The position numbers and the translations under genes are program-made. 64,000 nucleotides of DNA from Chaenocephalus aceratus (taxonomy: Eukaryota; Chordata; Actinopteri; Perciformes; Channichthyidae), in the NCBI GenBank assembly GCA_023974075.1, contig CM043798.1, positions 7,042,173 through 7,106,172 on the forward strand, given 5' to 3'. Positions 11,055-21,872 of this stretch are shown piece by piece. The notes under the pieces were generated by a model. It was not told the origin of the DNA. It ran no database searches and was given only the letters and a program-made list of their open reading frames with translations. Numbering within the stretch: the first letter of the stretch is position 1; every line of letters begins with the position of its first letter.

Positions 11055-11160
11055 CTACAAAATCATATTTCGTTTATTTTTAACGAAATAAATGTGGTTT
11101 AATCCACATAATTTAGGCCTACTGTGTTAATTGTTTACTGTAATATTGTTTAACTTGAAG
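11055..11160. repeat. Second copy of the 9093-9427 flanking repeat
   Basis: It repeats the AATCATATTT-GTTTATTTTTAACG block, the AATAAATGTGGTTTAATCCA block and the TTGTTTAACTTGAAGG edge found before the inverted-repeat element, but lacks about 230 bp present in that copy. It shows that the host sequence around the insertion was already duplicated or was duplicated later. Confidence 0.6.
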
Positions 11161-11165
11161 GTGCC

Positions 11166-11716
11166 TGTGACGGAGCGGGTCACAGAGTGACGGACTCCGC
11201 CACTGACAGCCGACACACACACACACACACACCAAACATTTCCTGCTCTCTTCCGTCAAATGAACCATGCAATTTCTTATTTATTTTACGTTTGTTTAAT
11301 TATGGGTAATGATTATGTTAAGAGGTGGTTAACCTGTTTATGTTTGGGTCTGATTCTTGTTGTTGAAATGTGGTTTTGAGTTGATTGTGTCACCTGTTGA
11401 CGGTGAGCCTGTGGGAGGGGCTATGGGGTCAAAAGGGACGGTGTTGGTTCCTTGTATGTTTTCGGACTGTGTCACTCGGAAGAATGTTGCAATGAAGGCA
11501 ACAGTTGGGACATGTTTGGGAGTTGGTTGCAGAGAAGGCAACCCAGAGCATGTTTACTCTAATGAGTGATGGACGGCCTGTTTGTGGATTTTATTTTGTT
11601 GTCTAACTTGTGCTGGTTCGCCATTTTTTTGTTGTTGCTGTTATAAATAAAGTTTTGGAGCGTAACCCAACCGACTAGGCCAGTGTTTGTGAACAGACAA
11701 ATAGAACCCCGTCACA
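11166..11716 (+). mobile_element. Solo LTR with 5-bp target duplication
   Basis: A 551-bp unit starting TGTGACGGAG and ending CCCCGTCACA, giving a short terminal inverted repeat (TGTGACGG/CCGTCACA). It is flanked by GTGCC at 11,161-11,165 and 11,717-11,721. An AATAAA at about 11,646 marks the R region in plus orientation. A CA microsatellite sits at 11,213-11,232. There is no internal region, so it is a solo LTR, different from the one at 3328-3815. Confidence 0.85.
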
Positions 11717-11726
11717 GTGCCTGATG

Positions 11727-12325
11727 CAGAGTCCTGCACGGGTCTGATTTTCAAGACCCGCTCCGCGACGTGCAATACCGAACCCGCCCCGCTACCCGCA
11801 CATATTGCCAATTAGTTCCGCAACCCGACCCGACCCGTCGGCACAAGATCCGCAACCCAACCCGAACCCGCATAGCCTAGCCTATATATGAGTAGTGAAA
11901 ACGTGCAATTATTAACACATGCAGTTGCATATTTGTCTCAAAAAGCGTGGGATGTTGGTTATTTTCTCCATCTAGGATGACACCAAAAGCCTCCCAGACG
12001 TTGGATTTCGCTCTTGATTCGGAAGTGTTATTGAAAATGCTGTATTCTCCATAGAGAGCTTCACCTCAGCCATTTCGAATGTGGCGCGCACAGCAGCAGA
12101 TTGATGCGCTGCAGAGGTTATGATTATGCACGGTCCCGCGGAGGAGAAGTCTGAGGATTTAAACATTAAACTAAATTATTATTATTTTAATATATTTATT
12201 ATGCAATACCCGCGACCCGACCCGCATCATCTTTGTTTTACCCAGAACCGAACCCGGAAAAAAGCGTGTGAAAAAATACCACCCACGAATCACCTTTTTT
12301 GCAGGTCACCCGATGCAGGACTCTG
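11727..12325. mobile_element. Non-autonomous hAT with 8-bp target duplication
   Basis: Terminal inverted repeats CAGAGTCCTGCACGGGT and ACCCGATGCAGGACTCTG, flanked by the perfect direct repeat GCCTGATG (11,719-11,726 and 12,326-12,333). The subterminal regions are rich in ACCCG motifs (at least ten), probably transposase-binding sites. The middle retains a short antisense coding trace (MAEVKLSMEN, minus strand near 12,080), perhaps the start of a transposase. Its left target copy partly overlaps the target copy of the adjacent solo LTR, so it inserted right beside it. Confidence 0.9.
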
Positions 12326-12333
12326 GCCTGATG

Positions 12334-13534
12334 TGAACATTTCCAGAAGAACTCTAGCTTGAATGGCCTTTGTATGTGTATACAGTAGGCCTACAGTACA
12401 GCCCAACCATGTACACCTTCCTTTTTTCCCGTCCAAAGTTTGAATTGGATCAAGGTAATGGTTATCGATGGTGCTTTTATAGCCTATTGTATAATAACTG
12501 TGTGATTTATATTGCTTTTCAAATGCATATGGCCACCCATTTACACGGCTCTTCCCGTCAAGAATATGAATAGAACTTAGTTAGATAATCACACACGTCT
12601 CCCCGTCCCGAAAATGATAAATAAAATAAAAAGAAGAAACAATTTTCAAGTTCAGTTTTCAACGTTTTATTTAAAATAACTGACATAACAGACACCATAC
12701 TGTCGGCCTATCTGCTGCGGAAACCAGGACGAGCTATTTCGGGATCTGTATTTCGGGGGCTCCTCAGTCACTCATTTACCCGGCTCCTGATCTTATGCCA
12801 CTGGTCAATGTTCAGATTTGGGAACCAATTGGAAACATAGGACTCAATCTTTTTCAACCTCTTGACGGGAAAAAAGGAAGGTGTAAATGGTTGAATGATG
12901 AATAAACAGTGAGAAGGGGTACAGTATGAATACACTAGATATACACAGCAGCCCAGCCTGTGAGCAGTCTGAACACCAATGAGCGCTCAGCTCGAGATAC
13001 CAGCGAGTCGAGAGAGAATGATATCTGCATTTTCTCTTTTGGTTTGATTAGGACACATCCTGGGGATTGTGTTTATAAACATTGACCAGACCGTTCACCA
13101 GCCCCCACCCCCCATGTTGCCTATGCTGTGTGTTGCGAACTCTTTGTTTAAAACGAATTGGCCATCGGAATGTGTGGAGGAAGGGTCACATTCCACAGCT
13201 CTCCCCCCCCACTCTGTAGGTTTTTCTTTGCATATTTCTATGCCGTAATTCATACTGATCCTCTCACGCACATACATTACATTATACATATAGGCTATAT
13301 GAGTCCGTGTATCTACGGACCATTTGTTTTTCTTTATTAAAAAAGTAAACGGAAGAGCGTCTGAGAGGCGTTTTTGCCCTTTTGCTTTTTACCTTACTAA
13401 ATGGTCTAATGGTCAGTGGAGCGAGGGGGGGGGCCCACGAAACTCGCGGAAGTGATTTCAAAACAAAAAGCACTCGTTTGCTTGGAACAAAGAACACGGC
13501 CAAGACACACATTGAGTCCAGAAAATGAATGTTA
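12334..13534. other. Unrecognised interval with internal inverted similarity
   Basis: No coding or transposon termini recognised. CACCTTCCTTTTTTCCCGTC (about 12,412) reappears inverted at about 12,866 (GACGGGAAAAAAGGAAGGTG), and a related CCATTTACAC/TCTTCCCGTCAAG block sits at 12,537-12,562. This hints at a decayed inverted-repeat element whose ends I cannot fix. Confidence 0.35.
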
Positions 13535-13604
13535 TTAAGGGCTGTAAATATAATAAGCCTGTGTCTAAAATTGACAACAGGCTTATTATATTTACAGCCC
13601 TTAA
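13535..13604. repeat. Perfect 28-bp hairpin
   Basis: Left arm 13,535-13,562 and right arm 13,577-13,604 are perfect reverse complements with a 14-nt loop. The arms read TTAAGGGCTGTAAATATAAT then AAGCCTGT. No target duplication or transposase is evident beside it. Confidence 0.9.
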
Positions 13605-13679
13605 GATACACTTTTGTGTTTAACAGCTGACCACCATGACATACTTTGTTTTAGTAGATTTCGCATGAGAGCAAAATGT

Positions 13680-14010
13680 ATAAATATGAGCATTACATTA
13701 TATGAATATGAGAACAAAATGCATGAATGTGTGAGTGACAATATATGAATGTGTGCATTGAAATATGATAATATGAGGGCAAACTGTATGAATGTGTGAG
13801 TGTAAATATATACGTGTGTGAGAGTGAAAATGTATGTATGTAAAAGGAGAATATAAGAGTGAAAATGTATGTATGTAAAAGGAGAATATATGTGTGTAAG
13901 AGTGAAAATGTATGTATGTAAAAGGAGAATATATGTGTGTAAGGTTGAAAATGTATGTATATAAAAGAAGAAAATATGTGTGTACAGTAAGAGTGAAAAT
14001 ATGCTGCATT
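13680..14010. repeat. AT-rich minisatellite, units of about 35-46 bp
   Basis: Repeated GAGTGAAAATGTATGTATGT followed by AAAAGGAGAATATATGTGTG occurs about four times from 13,822, with looser TGAATGTGTGAGTG units before it. It generates a spurious open frame of Tyr/His/Phe repeats on the minus strand, which I do not call a gene. Confidence 0.85.
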
Positions 14011-14792
14011 TTGAATGTCCGATAGTCCACCATTTCCACCGGAAATATCAAACATTTAATAAAAGTGAAAAACAATGAACAAGACTTAACGTATTCATCA
14101 TAATTTATTTATTTATTTCTTATGGATGTAGGATTTTTGACTTTGTTTAGAGCAGTGATCTTCTACTATATGAACATGTTGGACCCAAAATCACAAAAAA
14201 ATTTAAAAACAGATTTTGAAAATGATATTATTTTTCATATAGGTAACACAAACATACACAACGAAACCATTTAAAAGCTGGAAATATATACATGGGATGT
14301 CACTATGATAATGTGAAAGTTTGATTGAGGTAGCATGGGATTTCATTCTGATAAGGCAAAAGTGTTATTATAAATATAATACAAATATATATATATATAT
14401 ATATATACACATTATGTACAAAAATCCGTTTTTTCTGTCTTTATCTGTGCCACGCTTCAAAGCGGTTTCTGTCAACTACGACACAGAGGGCAACATCACA
14501 GATTCCTCCTCCTCCAGGTCAAAAAACAAGCTTAAAGCTTGACTCACGTTCAGAGTTCTCTTCATCATAGTTGAATCTTCAAAACTCTAAATCTATCTAA
14601 CTATATCTAAATTCTCAATGTTTGTCTGTCACTTTACTTCGATCGCAGTCTCCCGCCGCCTGTCTTCGTATATCTTCGTCTCTCTTGATTTCCCGCCGTC
14701 TCTCTTCGGTTCCCACCGTCCCTCTTCGTCTATTTTCGTCTCGTTTCGTATCACTCCGTTTACCTGATTACCTCACCCCCTCCCTGGTAAAT
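14011..14792. other. No recognisable gene; AT repeat and TCTTCGTCTC-like run
   Basis: It contains an (AT)n run at about 14,384-14,406 and a pyrimidine-rich stretch with repeated CCGCCG-TCTCTCTTCG motifs at 14,640-14,755. No element ends or exons are identified. Confidence 0.4.
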
Positions 14793-15203
14793 ACATCCTG
14801 TTGAGCAGAATCTACAGTTTCCAGTATTTTCCGTTTCGTAAAATGATAAAATACGGTGAAGATATTAAAATATATGGTTCCATTATTCATACTTCTGAAA
14901 TATATCTGCATTAACTTTATATCATCGTATGTCCGTGTTTATTGGGTATTTTTTTTTCAAGCCAGTACTTTTGACAGAAATACACATATACATCCTGTTG
15001 AGCAGGATCTACAGTTTCCAGTATTTTCCGTTTCGTAAAATGATCAAATACGGCGAAGATATTCAAATATGTGCTTCCATTTTTCATACTTTTGAAATGT
15101 ATTAACTTTATATCATCGTATCTCCGTGTTTACTGGGTCTTTTTGCATGAAACAAAGACTGGGATATAGTTTCAAGCCAGTACTTTCGACAGAAACACAC
15201 GGC
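14793..15203. repeat. Two-copy tandem duplication, period about 197 bp
   Basis: Copy one starts at 14,793 and copy two at 14,990, both with ACATCCTGTTGAGCAG, TTTCCAGTATTTTCCGTTTC, a TTAACTTTATATCATCGTAT block and the AGCCAGTACTTT-GACAGAAA block. Copies differ by scattered substitutions and a ~25-bp insertion (GCATGAAACAAAGACTGGGA) in copy two. Confidence 0.85.
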
Positions 15204-15529
15204 AATGTTGTCCGGACTGTTGTTTTTATGCGACACCGGCTTGAACAGGTCATGTGATCTGATCACGCCGGCGTGACGTTCGACTCCAAAGGGTTAATAT
15301 TAAATACATATAAGTATTTTTACAACTTGTATTTAGAAATACTCTGTTGTAATTATTGATGCATACATGTGTTCATCCATTCAATGTGGCATCTGCTATA
15401 ATGGGGTTAATGTATGATATTACTTAATTATACAATACATTATAATATATGATATGATAATTACATTTTAGTTTTATTCATTTCTTATTTCATAGTTTCT
15501 CATTATTATTATTATTCTTTATCGCTCAT

Positions 15530-15652
15530 CTTATTTTTGATTTTATTAATCTGTGTGAATCTGTGCTGTCCTGTTTTTCACTCTCACCCTGTTGCTGTTT
15601 GAACTACTGAATTTCCCCACGGGATTAATAAAGGTCCATCTTATCTTATCTT
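15530..15652 (+). mobile_element. LINE 3' tail (RTE/Rex3-like)
   Basis: A tail with GAATTTCCCCACGGGATTAA followed by TAAAGG and a short tandem (CTTAT)n. This combination is common at the 3' ends of fish RTE/Rex3-like LINEs. No coding sequence precedes it, so the copy is severely 5'-truncated. Confidence 0.5.
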
Positions 15653-16788
15653 AATGTATAAGTTGATTTACTTCAATCTACTGTACAATATTACAAGAAA
15701 TATACTGCATAAAGCAAACTATATACTTTATTTGATCTAAAATATTGATGTTTCTACAACACCCATTGTGTATTTTGTGAATGAAGCGCCATCTCATGGT
15801 TAAATCCTGTAATTGAACAAATCGGGAAATTGGGCAACGCCCTCTAGCAATTTGGCAACACCCCCAGCCACTGGCATCCGCTGGGCTTTTGACTGGGACA
15901 CACCCATTTGAGTCTGATCTGGAGTGCTACATCTGTATACCTTACCTAGATGTACCTTTACCCTGAACCTTGGAACTAAAGATAGCAATAACATGTCGGA
16001 AATTCTCGTTGCAAACTGCCTTCTTGCCGGCCTGCACTACGCCTTGTTGTTACGTAGAGGTGAGGCGCGGGAGAAGCAGGAGATGAGGTGAAGCTTCGCA
16101 TGCAAGGATCAAGTGCCAGGATGCAGGGTGTTGATCGAGCCATTACCCGGGGGCGGCTGCTTCCCGTAATGGTGAGCGTTAGAGCGAGCCGAGGAGGTTT
16201 CATGGGGCCCGGCTTCCTTTTTTCCTCCCGCGTCCGGATCTGCGAGGTTGCCAGCTGGAGCCGCTGGCTCGAGCTGGGGAACGCCGCTTGTAGCTTGATC
16301 CGCAAGCTTGCGGAGCTGGTGAAGAGATAGGCATGGAACTGGAGTAATGCCCATTGCCCTGCTGCTGCAGTTGGGAAAGGAAGAGATCTGCCACTGCTGC
16401 AGGTGAGCTGCTGCGGGATACCAAGCGGCAGCTTGAGGAAGTCGATGCGATCTAAGGCTGCGTGTCGGGCCCGGATCAAAATCCTGCTGGAAGCTGGTCG
16501 TTGTCTGAATACTCTGAATCGTACATCTTGAGAATGTAAGAGGTTAGTTTGACAATTGCCGTCTGTGTGTTGCGCCGATTCACCTGGAATGAGAGCTGTC
16601 AGAGGGGAGAGCAGATTTAAAAGGTTTATCGGAGCGCAGTGATAGGCTTGTGACAATAGAGCGAAGTGATTGGTTAAGCTGGGGAGTGACGCCCCCGATC
16701 ACTTATTGAGAGCAGAGAGAGTAGTAACATGGAAATAGTGAATGAATGAGTAAAGAAGGTCTTCCTGGTTGAACTTGCGCTGAGCTTC
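15653..16788. other. Unrecognised interval, GC-rich centre
   Basis: From about 15,990 to 16,480 the sequence becomes GC-rich with overlapping open frames on both strands. A plus frame from ATG at 15,992 (MSEILVANCLLAGLHYALLL) runs only about 35 codons, and a 226-aa minus frame (15,976-16,656) has no domain I know. It could be a 5' exon or promoter region of a decayed transposon. Confidence 0.3.
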
Positions 16789-16968
16789 ATTTCACCGCTC
16801 AGTGTCAGTAAATATTGTGCAGTTAGTATTGGACTACAAGATAGATGCAAGCCTGTACAGGTAGAGTTATTTAAAGCATAAATGAGTCGGTTGGGTTCTG
16901 GAGGTGTGGTTACAGCATTGTGCTTGGTTGGCGTGGCCTGTGATATCTTTTCATGGGGCCCAAAATCC
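16789..16968. repeat. Interspersed repeat, copy A (copy B at 30,086-31,145)
   Basis: The block CAGTGTCAGTAAATATTGTG through GGCGTGG and the following TTTTCATGGGGCCCAAAATC match 30,086-30,240 plus 31,115-31,145 closely. Copy B is interrupted by a MITE-like insert. Copy A lies outside and copy B inside the 13.6-kb ISL2EU-like element. Confidence 0.8.
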
Positions 16969-17631
16969 CTGGCGGCTTCCCTGAATATAGATGTGAACCA
17001 TTACCCTACATTTTTTTAATTGGTTGAACGAAATACTTTTATCAGTGTAGCTGAGGATCTTGGGTAATCAGTTCAGTGGCTGTGTATCGCAATGATGCTC
17101 GAAATGTCCCTTTATAGGCCTACGTCTGTTTCCGGTTATTTTGAAATTCAGTTCCTGACGGACGCCAAAAAAACCTGAGATTATGGAATGAAACAAATAA
17201 ATAAAAACAAGGATAATTGTGTGTTATTGTTGTTGAGTAAATAACAGTGTGTTATTTACTAGGCAAAAGAATAACAAATTAGAAGGAAAAAAAATACAGA
17301 TTTCAGTATTCTGAGGCTCTGACCCCCATCTCTTTTCCTCACAGACAAATTAAAAAAGTCCGACATACGATTTAAAATAAAAACAATAATCGTGGCTTGA
17401 TTGAGTAAGAACATGTTTTATGAACCCCACAGCTTCCGGTCTTCCAAGACCCGAACGGACAAAAAGACGTGTTGCAGGCACGAAATAGAAATACCAATAG
17501 AAATACATTGCTTTTAAAATCGTTCTGTGTGTCACGAAAAAAAGGGGAAAATCGTGTTGATGAACACGAATCAGTAGATTAAATGTCGTGACTATAACAC
17601 GAAATGCCGTGAGACTGGGTTGGTAGTTAAC
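16969..17631. other. No recognisable feature
   Basis: AT-rich sequence. The minus frame at 17,350-17,643 has no motif. No termini or tandem structure were found. Confidence 0.4.
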
Positions 17632-17633
17632 AG

Positions 17634-17740
17634 TGTTGGGCAAGTTACTTCCAAAATGTAATACAGTACATATTACTTATTACTGTCTTTTCTAAGTAAT
17701 AAGTTACATTACAATATTACTGTATATTTTTTGTATTCTT
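17634..17740. mobile_element. hAT-like terminus (left end only)
   Basis: CAGTGTTGGGCAAGTTACTT followed by alternating TTACATT/AATGTAAT motifs is the start of a familiar fish hAT/MITE family related to the terminus at 4270. No right partner was found. Confidence 0.55.
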
Positions 17741-17989
17741 CCGGGTCCGGCGTACATGGAAGTCCACCGCCCAGGGCTGTACTCTCCCTGGTTGATGATC
17801 ATGGCGGTGGGGTGTGGGCTACTCGCTCATTGCTAGAGATGCCCCCGCCTCACCAGGTCAGAGCGATTATTGGGCCGCAAGGCCGAATAAGTAGCTTGGT
17901 CCACGGGCCTTGCCCCAGGCCCGGTTCCCCCGGGGACCGGTGCTCGTGGCTTCACATGATATAGGGTCGACCCTACTTCATCACAGGCC
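17741..17989. other. GC-rich fragment interrupted by the ISL2EU-like element
   Basis: It contains CCCAGGGCTGT, GGGCCGCAAGGCCG and GGCCCGGTTCCCCCGGGGAC. This flank would be continuous with 31,600 onward before the 13.6-kb insertion, since CACAGGCC occurs at 17,982-17,989 and 31,592-31,599. I cannot name the host sequence. Confidence 0.4.
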
Positions 17990-18335
17990 CAGAGGTCGCG
18001 TTAACCGAATATTTTCCGTCTATGACGGTATTTTTTTAACAATGACGGAAAAATCTGAAAGCAGTCCATCATTTTGACGGATTAGAACAAACTCGGAACA
18101 GCACCAAAGTTTCAAAAAAGTCACATTTTGTCGTAAAACTGTTGAAATATAAGACAATGAAAAATACGCGACTACAAATCCCTTTCTGGGTCGCGTAAGT
18201 GATGTCACAGGCGATAATGCTCCAAGTGGTTGCGACTCGTAATTAAAGCAAAGAAGAAGAAGAAGAAGATGTCATAACTGATTTATTCCCTCCAATAAAT
18301 ATAAGAGATTGCTCAAATAAATTCACTTTTACAAG

Positions 18336-20981
18336 ATGCCTGTGTGCTTTGTACCAAGTTGTAATCACAAAAGTGATCATACCACTTGCTCGTTCTATCG
18401 CTTCCCGTCTGATGAAAGGACCAGGAGTCGCTGGATCAGACATATCAGGTAATATCATAGGTAATATACATGTTGTGCATGGAACATAGTCAAGTTAGCT
18501 ACCTAGCTAGTAGCGACGAGTAGCGAGCACGTTAGTTTGCATTACATTACTTAGCCGTGTCATTTTTAGTAGCCTTACCATGAAGTTATTATTTTATTAC
18601 ATGAAGTAAACTAAAATGTTAAACAGTAAGAGTAGTCATGATGGTAAGTATTTCGTGAAACATTTGAAGAGTAGCCTACTGCGCTCTCCACCGGGTGCTA
18701 AGGAAGCAGTTCAGGGAGAGTCGAACAGGCAGGGAGCTTTGCATGACATTCTTCTGGACGTGTTTCATTGTGATGACAGTGAGGGTGAGTCAATCTGTTT
18801 GTTGGAAACACAGTAGTTGTGTGCTTACTGAGAGAAAATTATTAGAAGAGATAATTATTCAAAGTGTTGTTACTTTAAAGTGTTGTTACTGACCTTTTTC
18901 TCTTTTATTTTCTTTACCTCACCTGTAACTGCTGAGACGTTGAGGAACATGCACAGTGACCTGCTCTGGCAACCTGATTTCCACTGTACGTAATAGTATT
19001 TGGTTATGGTATATTATTTATATACATCAAAGGCACAATGCACCCCCCAGAGACACACATGTATTGAGTGTGACATTTTGCATAGGTCATGTGAAATCAT
19101 CTTTACACACTAGAAAACTGTAGGAGCGGCAACTTGTTTTGAAAATTGAATTTTTAATATCCGATAATAAAGTTGATCTGTTTTCTTTATTCTTCTCTCT
19201 TCCCAGCTCCATCCATCACCGTTCTCTGTTCTTGCAGGTCCTGCTTGCTAATCAATGCTTTATTTTTTTTACACAATTACAAATAAAGTCAATGTATTGT
19301 ATGACATGAAGTTGTGCTTCATTCTGAGTCAATAATAAATTCATTCTGCCTTCAACTGCACAATGATTGTGGACTGCACCGACATCCATGTAGCTGCCGC
19401 CCAGTAAGATGAACCAAGCAAAGTTGACATAGTCAACATACAGCTGTGCTCTTAAAGTTGACATGAAGAATTTCTGAAATATTGGTAATTATTTGGAAAA
19501 AATTACTGACGATGCAGAACACTTTTTTTTATTTAGGAACAGTGGTCAGGTGAAGCATTTATCCCTACATATGTGTCACACTTAAAAGGCCAAACACACT
19601 GTTTGGCCTTTTAAGAGCTCTGTCTTACTTCCTCACTCTTGGTCCTCTTCTACCTGGAAATAAAGACAACTAAAACACACACAAGCTGAATGTTACAAGT
19701 GCTTCACAAGATAAATACAAGAGTGCAGACTGTTTAAACTATGGGTAGGGGGCTATTTGGCAGGTTTAAATGATTGTTAGTAATGAATTATATAATTTTC
19801 TCATTGTAGACGAGCAGACAGGGAGCCAGATGAGAAAAGCAGAATATGCAGCTGCCATTTTCCTCATGGAAAAGAGAAAGGGCCAACTGTATTTGAGTGG
19901 ACCAAAGAGAAAGGGAGCTTAGCGGTTAATCAGTCCAGCAACCACAGCTACAGCAAAGGGCCAGAGTCTGCAGAAACTGACCCCGAATTCTCCAGCGTGC
20001 AGTCCGCAGACACCGAACCTGGACCCTCCAGTGTGCAGTCCAGTTGTTCCGCAGACCTGGCAGGGGATACTTGGATGCGAATGGCCAAATATTACCTGAT
20101 GAATCCGTATGGAAACAGGGCTTCCTGATCAGGCCATGTTTAAAAGGTGGCGGGGTTGGTGGAGCGATTTGAGGGCTCCATCGTGTATTACGCTGGATGG
20201 AAAGTGGAGGGCATCCTGCTGGCAGACCAGGTCTTCATGGCCATGATGAAGATCCGGTAGAATTATCCTCACCTGCACCTTGCACAGCTGTTCCACTGCA
20301 GTACCGCAACAGTGGGTAATGTGGTGAACACGATGGTCCATCTGCTCCACAGGTTGCTGTTCGAAAAAATTATGTCCACTGTGCCCAGTAGGCAAAAAAA
20401 AACAAAAAAACAGCATGCCTGCTGCTTTCCAGTCCTCTGCCTTCAACTGCAGAATGATTGTAGACTGCACTGACATCCACGTGGCCACCCCAAGTCAGAT
20501 GGACCAAGCCAAACTGACGTACTCCACCTACAGAGGGATGCACTCCTTCAAAGTGCTCATCTCTGTGGCCCCAAATGGAGTCATCAACTTCTGCAGCCAA
20601 CTCTTCCCGGGCTCTGTGTCTGATAAGGCCATTATGCAGCATTCAGGCATTCTGGAACATTTAGTGGCTGGCGACCTTATCCTGGCAGACAAGGGCTTTT
20701 TAATTTCAGATATTGTGCCTGCGGGTGTGATTTTGAACATTCCCCCTTTCCTGAACAAGGGTAAGTTCACAGAGAGTGAGGTGAGATCTACCAGGGAAAT
20801 AGCCAAGAACAGGATCCATGTGGAGAGGGCAAATGCCAGAATAAAGGAGTTCAGGATTCTGGACCTGATTCCTTGCCACCTCAGGAACACTGCAAATGTG
20901 CTGGAACAGCTTTGCTGTGCCTTGGTGAACCTGCAAAATCCCCTGATAAAGGAAGTAGCCAGCACCCTCACCGTTGACTAA
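18336..20981 (+). pseudogene. THAP-domain DDE transposase (ISL2EU type), spliced, with disabling mutations
   Basis: Element transposase that binds the termini through a THAP zinc finger. Exon 1 (18,336-18,448) encodes MPVCFVPSCNHKSDHTTCSF..., the C2 half of a THAP domain, ending at a GT donor. Exon 2 begins at 19,810 after TTGTAG and completes the domain with ICSCHF, the C..H half, in matching phase. Then follow a Ser-rich linker and the helix-turn-helix-like region (LLADQVFMAMMKIR, LFHCSTATVGNVVN). A TGA at about 20,126 and a TAG at 20,258, plus a shift around the A-run at 20,396-20,410, break the frame. The open segment 20,415-20,981 holds the catalytic domain: IVDCTDIHVA (first Asp), ILADKGFL (second Asp) and RIHVERANARIKEF (Glu). 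The triad is intact although the gene is not. Confidence 0.85.
19335..19460 (+). repeat. Duplicated catalytic-domain fragment inside the transposase intron
   Basis: It repeats the exon sequence of 20,430-20,530: TGCCTTCAACTGCA, ATGATTGT-GACTGCAC and GACATCCA-GT appear in the same order with several substitutions and stops. It lies between THAP exon 1 and exon 2 and cannot be coding. It is a partial duplication of the first-Asp region. Confidence 0.75.
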
Positions 20982-20982
20982 G

Positions 20983-21034
20983 CCAGGGGTTCCCAAACCT
21001 TTCAGCCTGCGATCCCCGGGGGGAGGGGGGAACA
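20983..21034. mobile_element. hAT-like terminus
   Basis: CAGGGGTTCCCAAACCTTTC directly after the transposase stop matches the general start of a widespread hAT family. Only about 50 bp remain before LINE sequence begins. Confidence 0.5.
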
Positions 21035-21788
21035 CTTTACAACATCAGGAGGATGCGTCCCCAGCTGACCCAGGAAGCGACGCAGGTTCTGGTCCAGGCT
21101 CTCGTCATCTCATGCCTAGACTACTGCAACTCCCTCCTGGCTGGTCTACCTGCATGTGCCATCCGACCTCTGCAGCTCATCCAGAATACAGCTGCTCGCC
21201 TGGTCTTCAACCTTCCTAAATTCTCCCACATCACGGCGCTCCTCCGCTCCCTCCACTGGCTTCCGATAACTGCTAGAATCCACTTCAAGACAATGGTACT
21301 TGCGTACCATGCTGCGAATGGATCTGGCCCTTCCTACATCCAGGACATGGTTAAACCGTACATCCCTGCACGTGCACTCCGCTCTGCATCAACCAAACGG
21401 CTCGCTGCACCATCGTTGCGAAGGGGACCCAAGTTCCCATCGGCAAAAACACGTGGGTTTGCTATCCTGGCTCCAAAATGGTGGAATGAGCTCCCCATTG
21501 ACATCAGGACAGCAGATAGCTTACACACCTTCCGGCGCAGACTGAAAACTCATCTCTTTCGACTCCACTTCGAACGATAGAACTATTAACAAAGCACTTA
21601 TATACTAATAAAGGGCTGGCTTATCTAAAGCCAGTTGAGTAGCACTTGAAATGTTTTTGCTCTATGAAGCCTGATGTACTTATATGATTCTGTTTTCTTC
21701 AAGTTTGTATTTTGTTGGTCGAACGCACTTATTGTAAGTCGCTTTGGATAAAAGCGTCAGCTAAATGCAATGTAATGCAATAATGTAA
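21035..21788 (+). mobile_element. L2/Rex-type LINE, 3' fragment
   Basis: A 5'-truncated LINE whose open frame 21,053-21,580 (175 aa) is the post-RT C-terminal domain. It includes LDYCNSLLAGLPACAIRPLQ, ARLVFN, LHWLPI, KWWNELP and FRRRLKTHLF. The 3' tail GTAAGTCGCTTTGGATAAAA with GCGTCAGCTAAATG and an (AATGT)n-like end is typical of the family. A second copy lies inverted at 37,585-38,105, so the family is abundant here. The frame is open but lacks RT and endonuclease. Confidence 0.85.
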
Positions 21789-21826
21789 CATCCAGCTGGC
21801 CCGCTGCATCCGCGGAGAGGGCTTAA
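21789..21826 (+). pseudogene. Histone H3 C-terminus relic
   Basis: ATC CAG CTG GCC CGC TGC ATC CGC GGA GAG, then GGCTTAA, reads IQLARCIRGE followed by a disrupted GA/stop. The last residues of histone H3 are IQLARRIRGERA-stop. The relic differs by one Arg-to-Cys change and lacks two bases before the Ala codon and stop. The upstream H3 gene is absent, because the sequence is joined at 21,788 to a LINE 3' end. Histone 3'-end signals follow at the right distance (21,857-21,872), so this is a fragment of a replication-dependent H3 gene rather than a chance match. Confidence 0.75.
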
Positions 21827-21856
21827 ACTGCTGAGACCAGCCCAAAGTCACACAAC

Positions 21857-21872
21857 GGCTCTTTTAAGAGCC
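21857..21872 (+). promoter_or_regulatory. Histone mRNA 3' stem-loop, with downstream purine element
   Basis: GGCTCTTTTAAGAGCC is a perfect 6-bp stem with a 4-nt TTTA loop, followed by ACC, exactly the metazoan histone stem-loop form bound by SLBP. About 15 bp further, TTAAAGAGTT (about 21,886) could be the U7-binding purine-rich element. Its position 31 bp after the H3 relic's stop matches replication-dependent histone genes. Confidence 0.85.

Noticed and set aside
13693..14075. Two 120-aa minus frames rich in Tyr, His, Phe
   Set aside because: Translations of the GTATGTATG minisatellite; no domain and repeat-driven.
15976..16656. 226-aa minus frame considered as a host gene
   Set aside because: Ser/Arg-rich GC-driven frame with competing frames on the other strand and no motif; kept only as an unrecognised interval.
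20528..21035. 147-aa and 109-aa minus frames
   Set aside because: Shadow of the plus-strand DDE domain, whose catalytic motifs are unambiguous.
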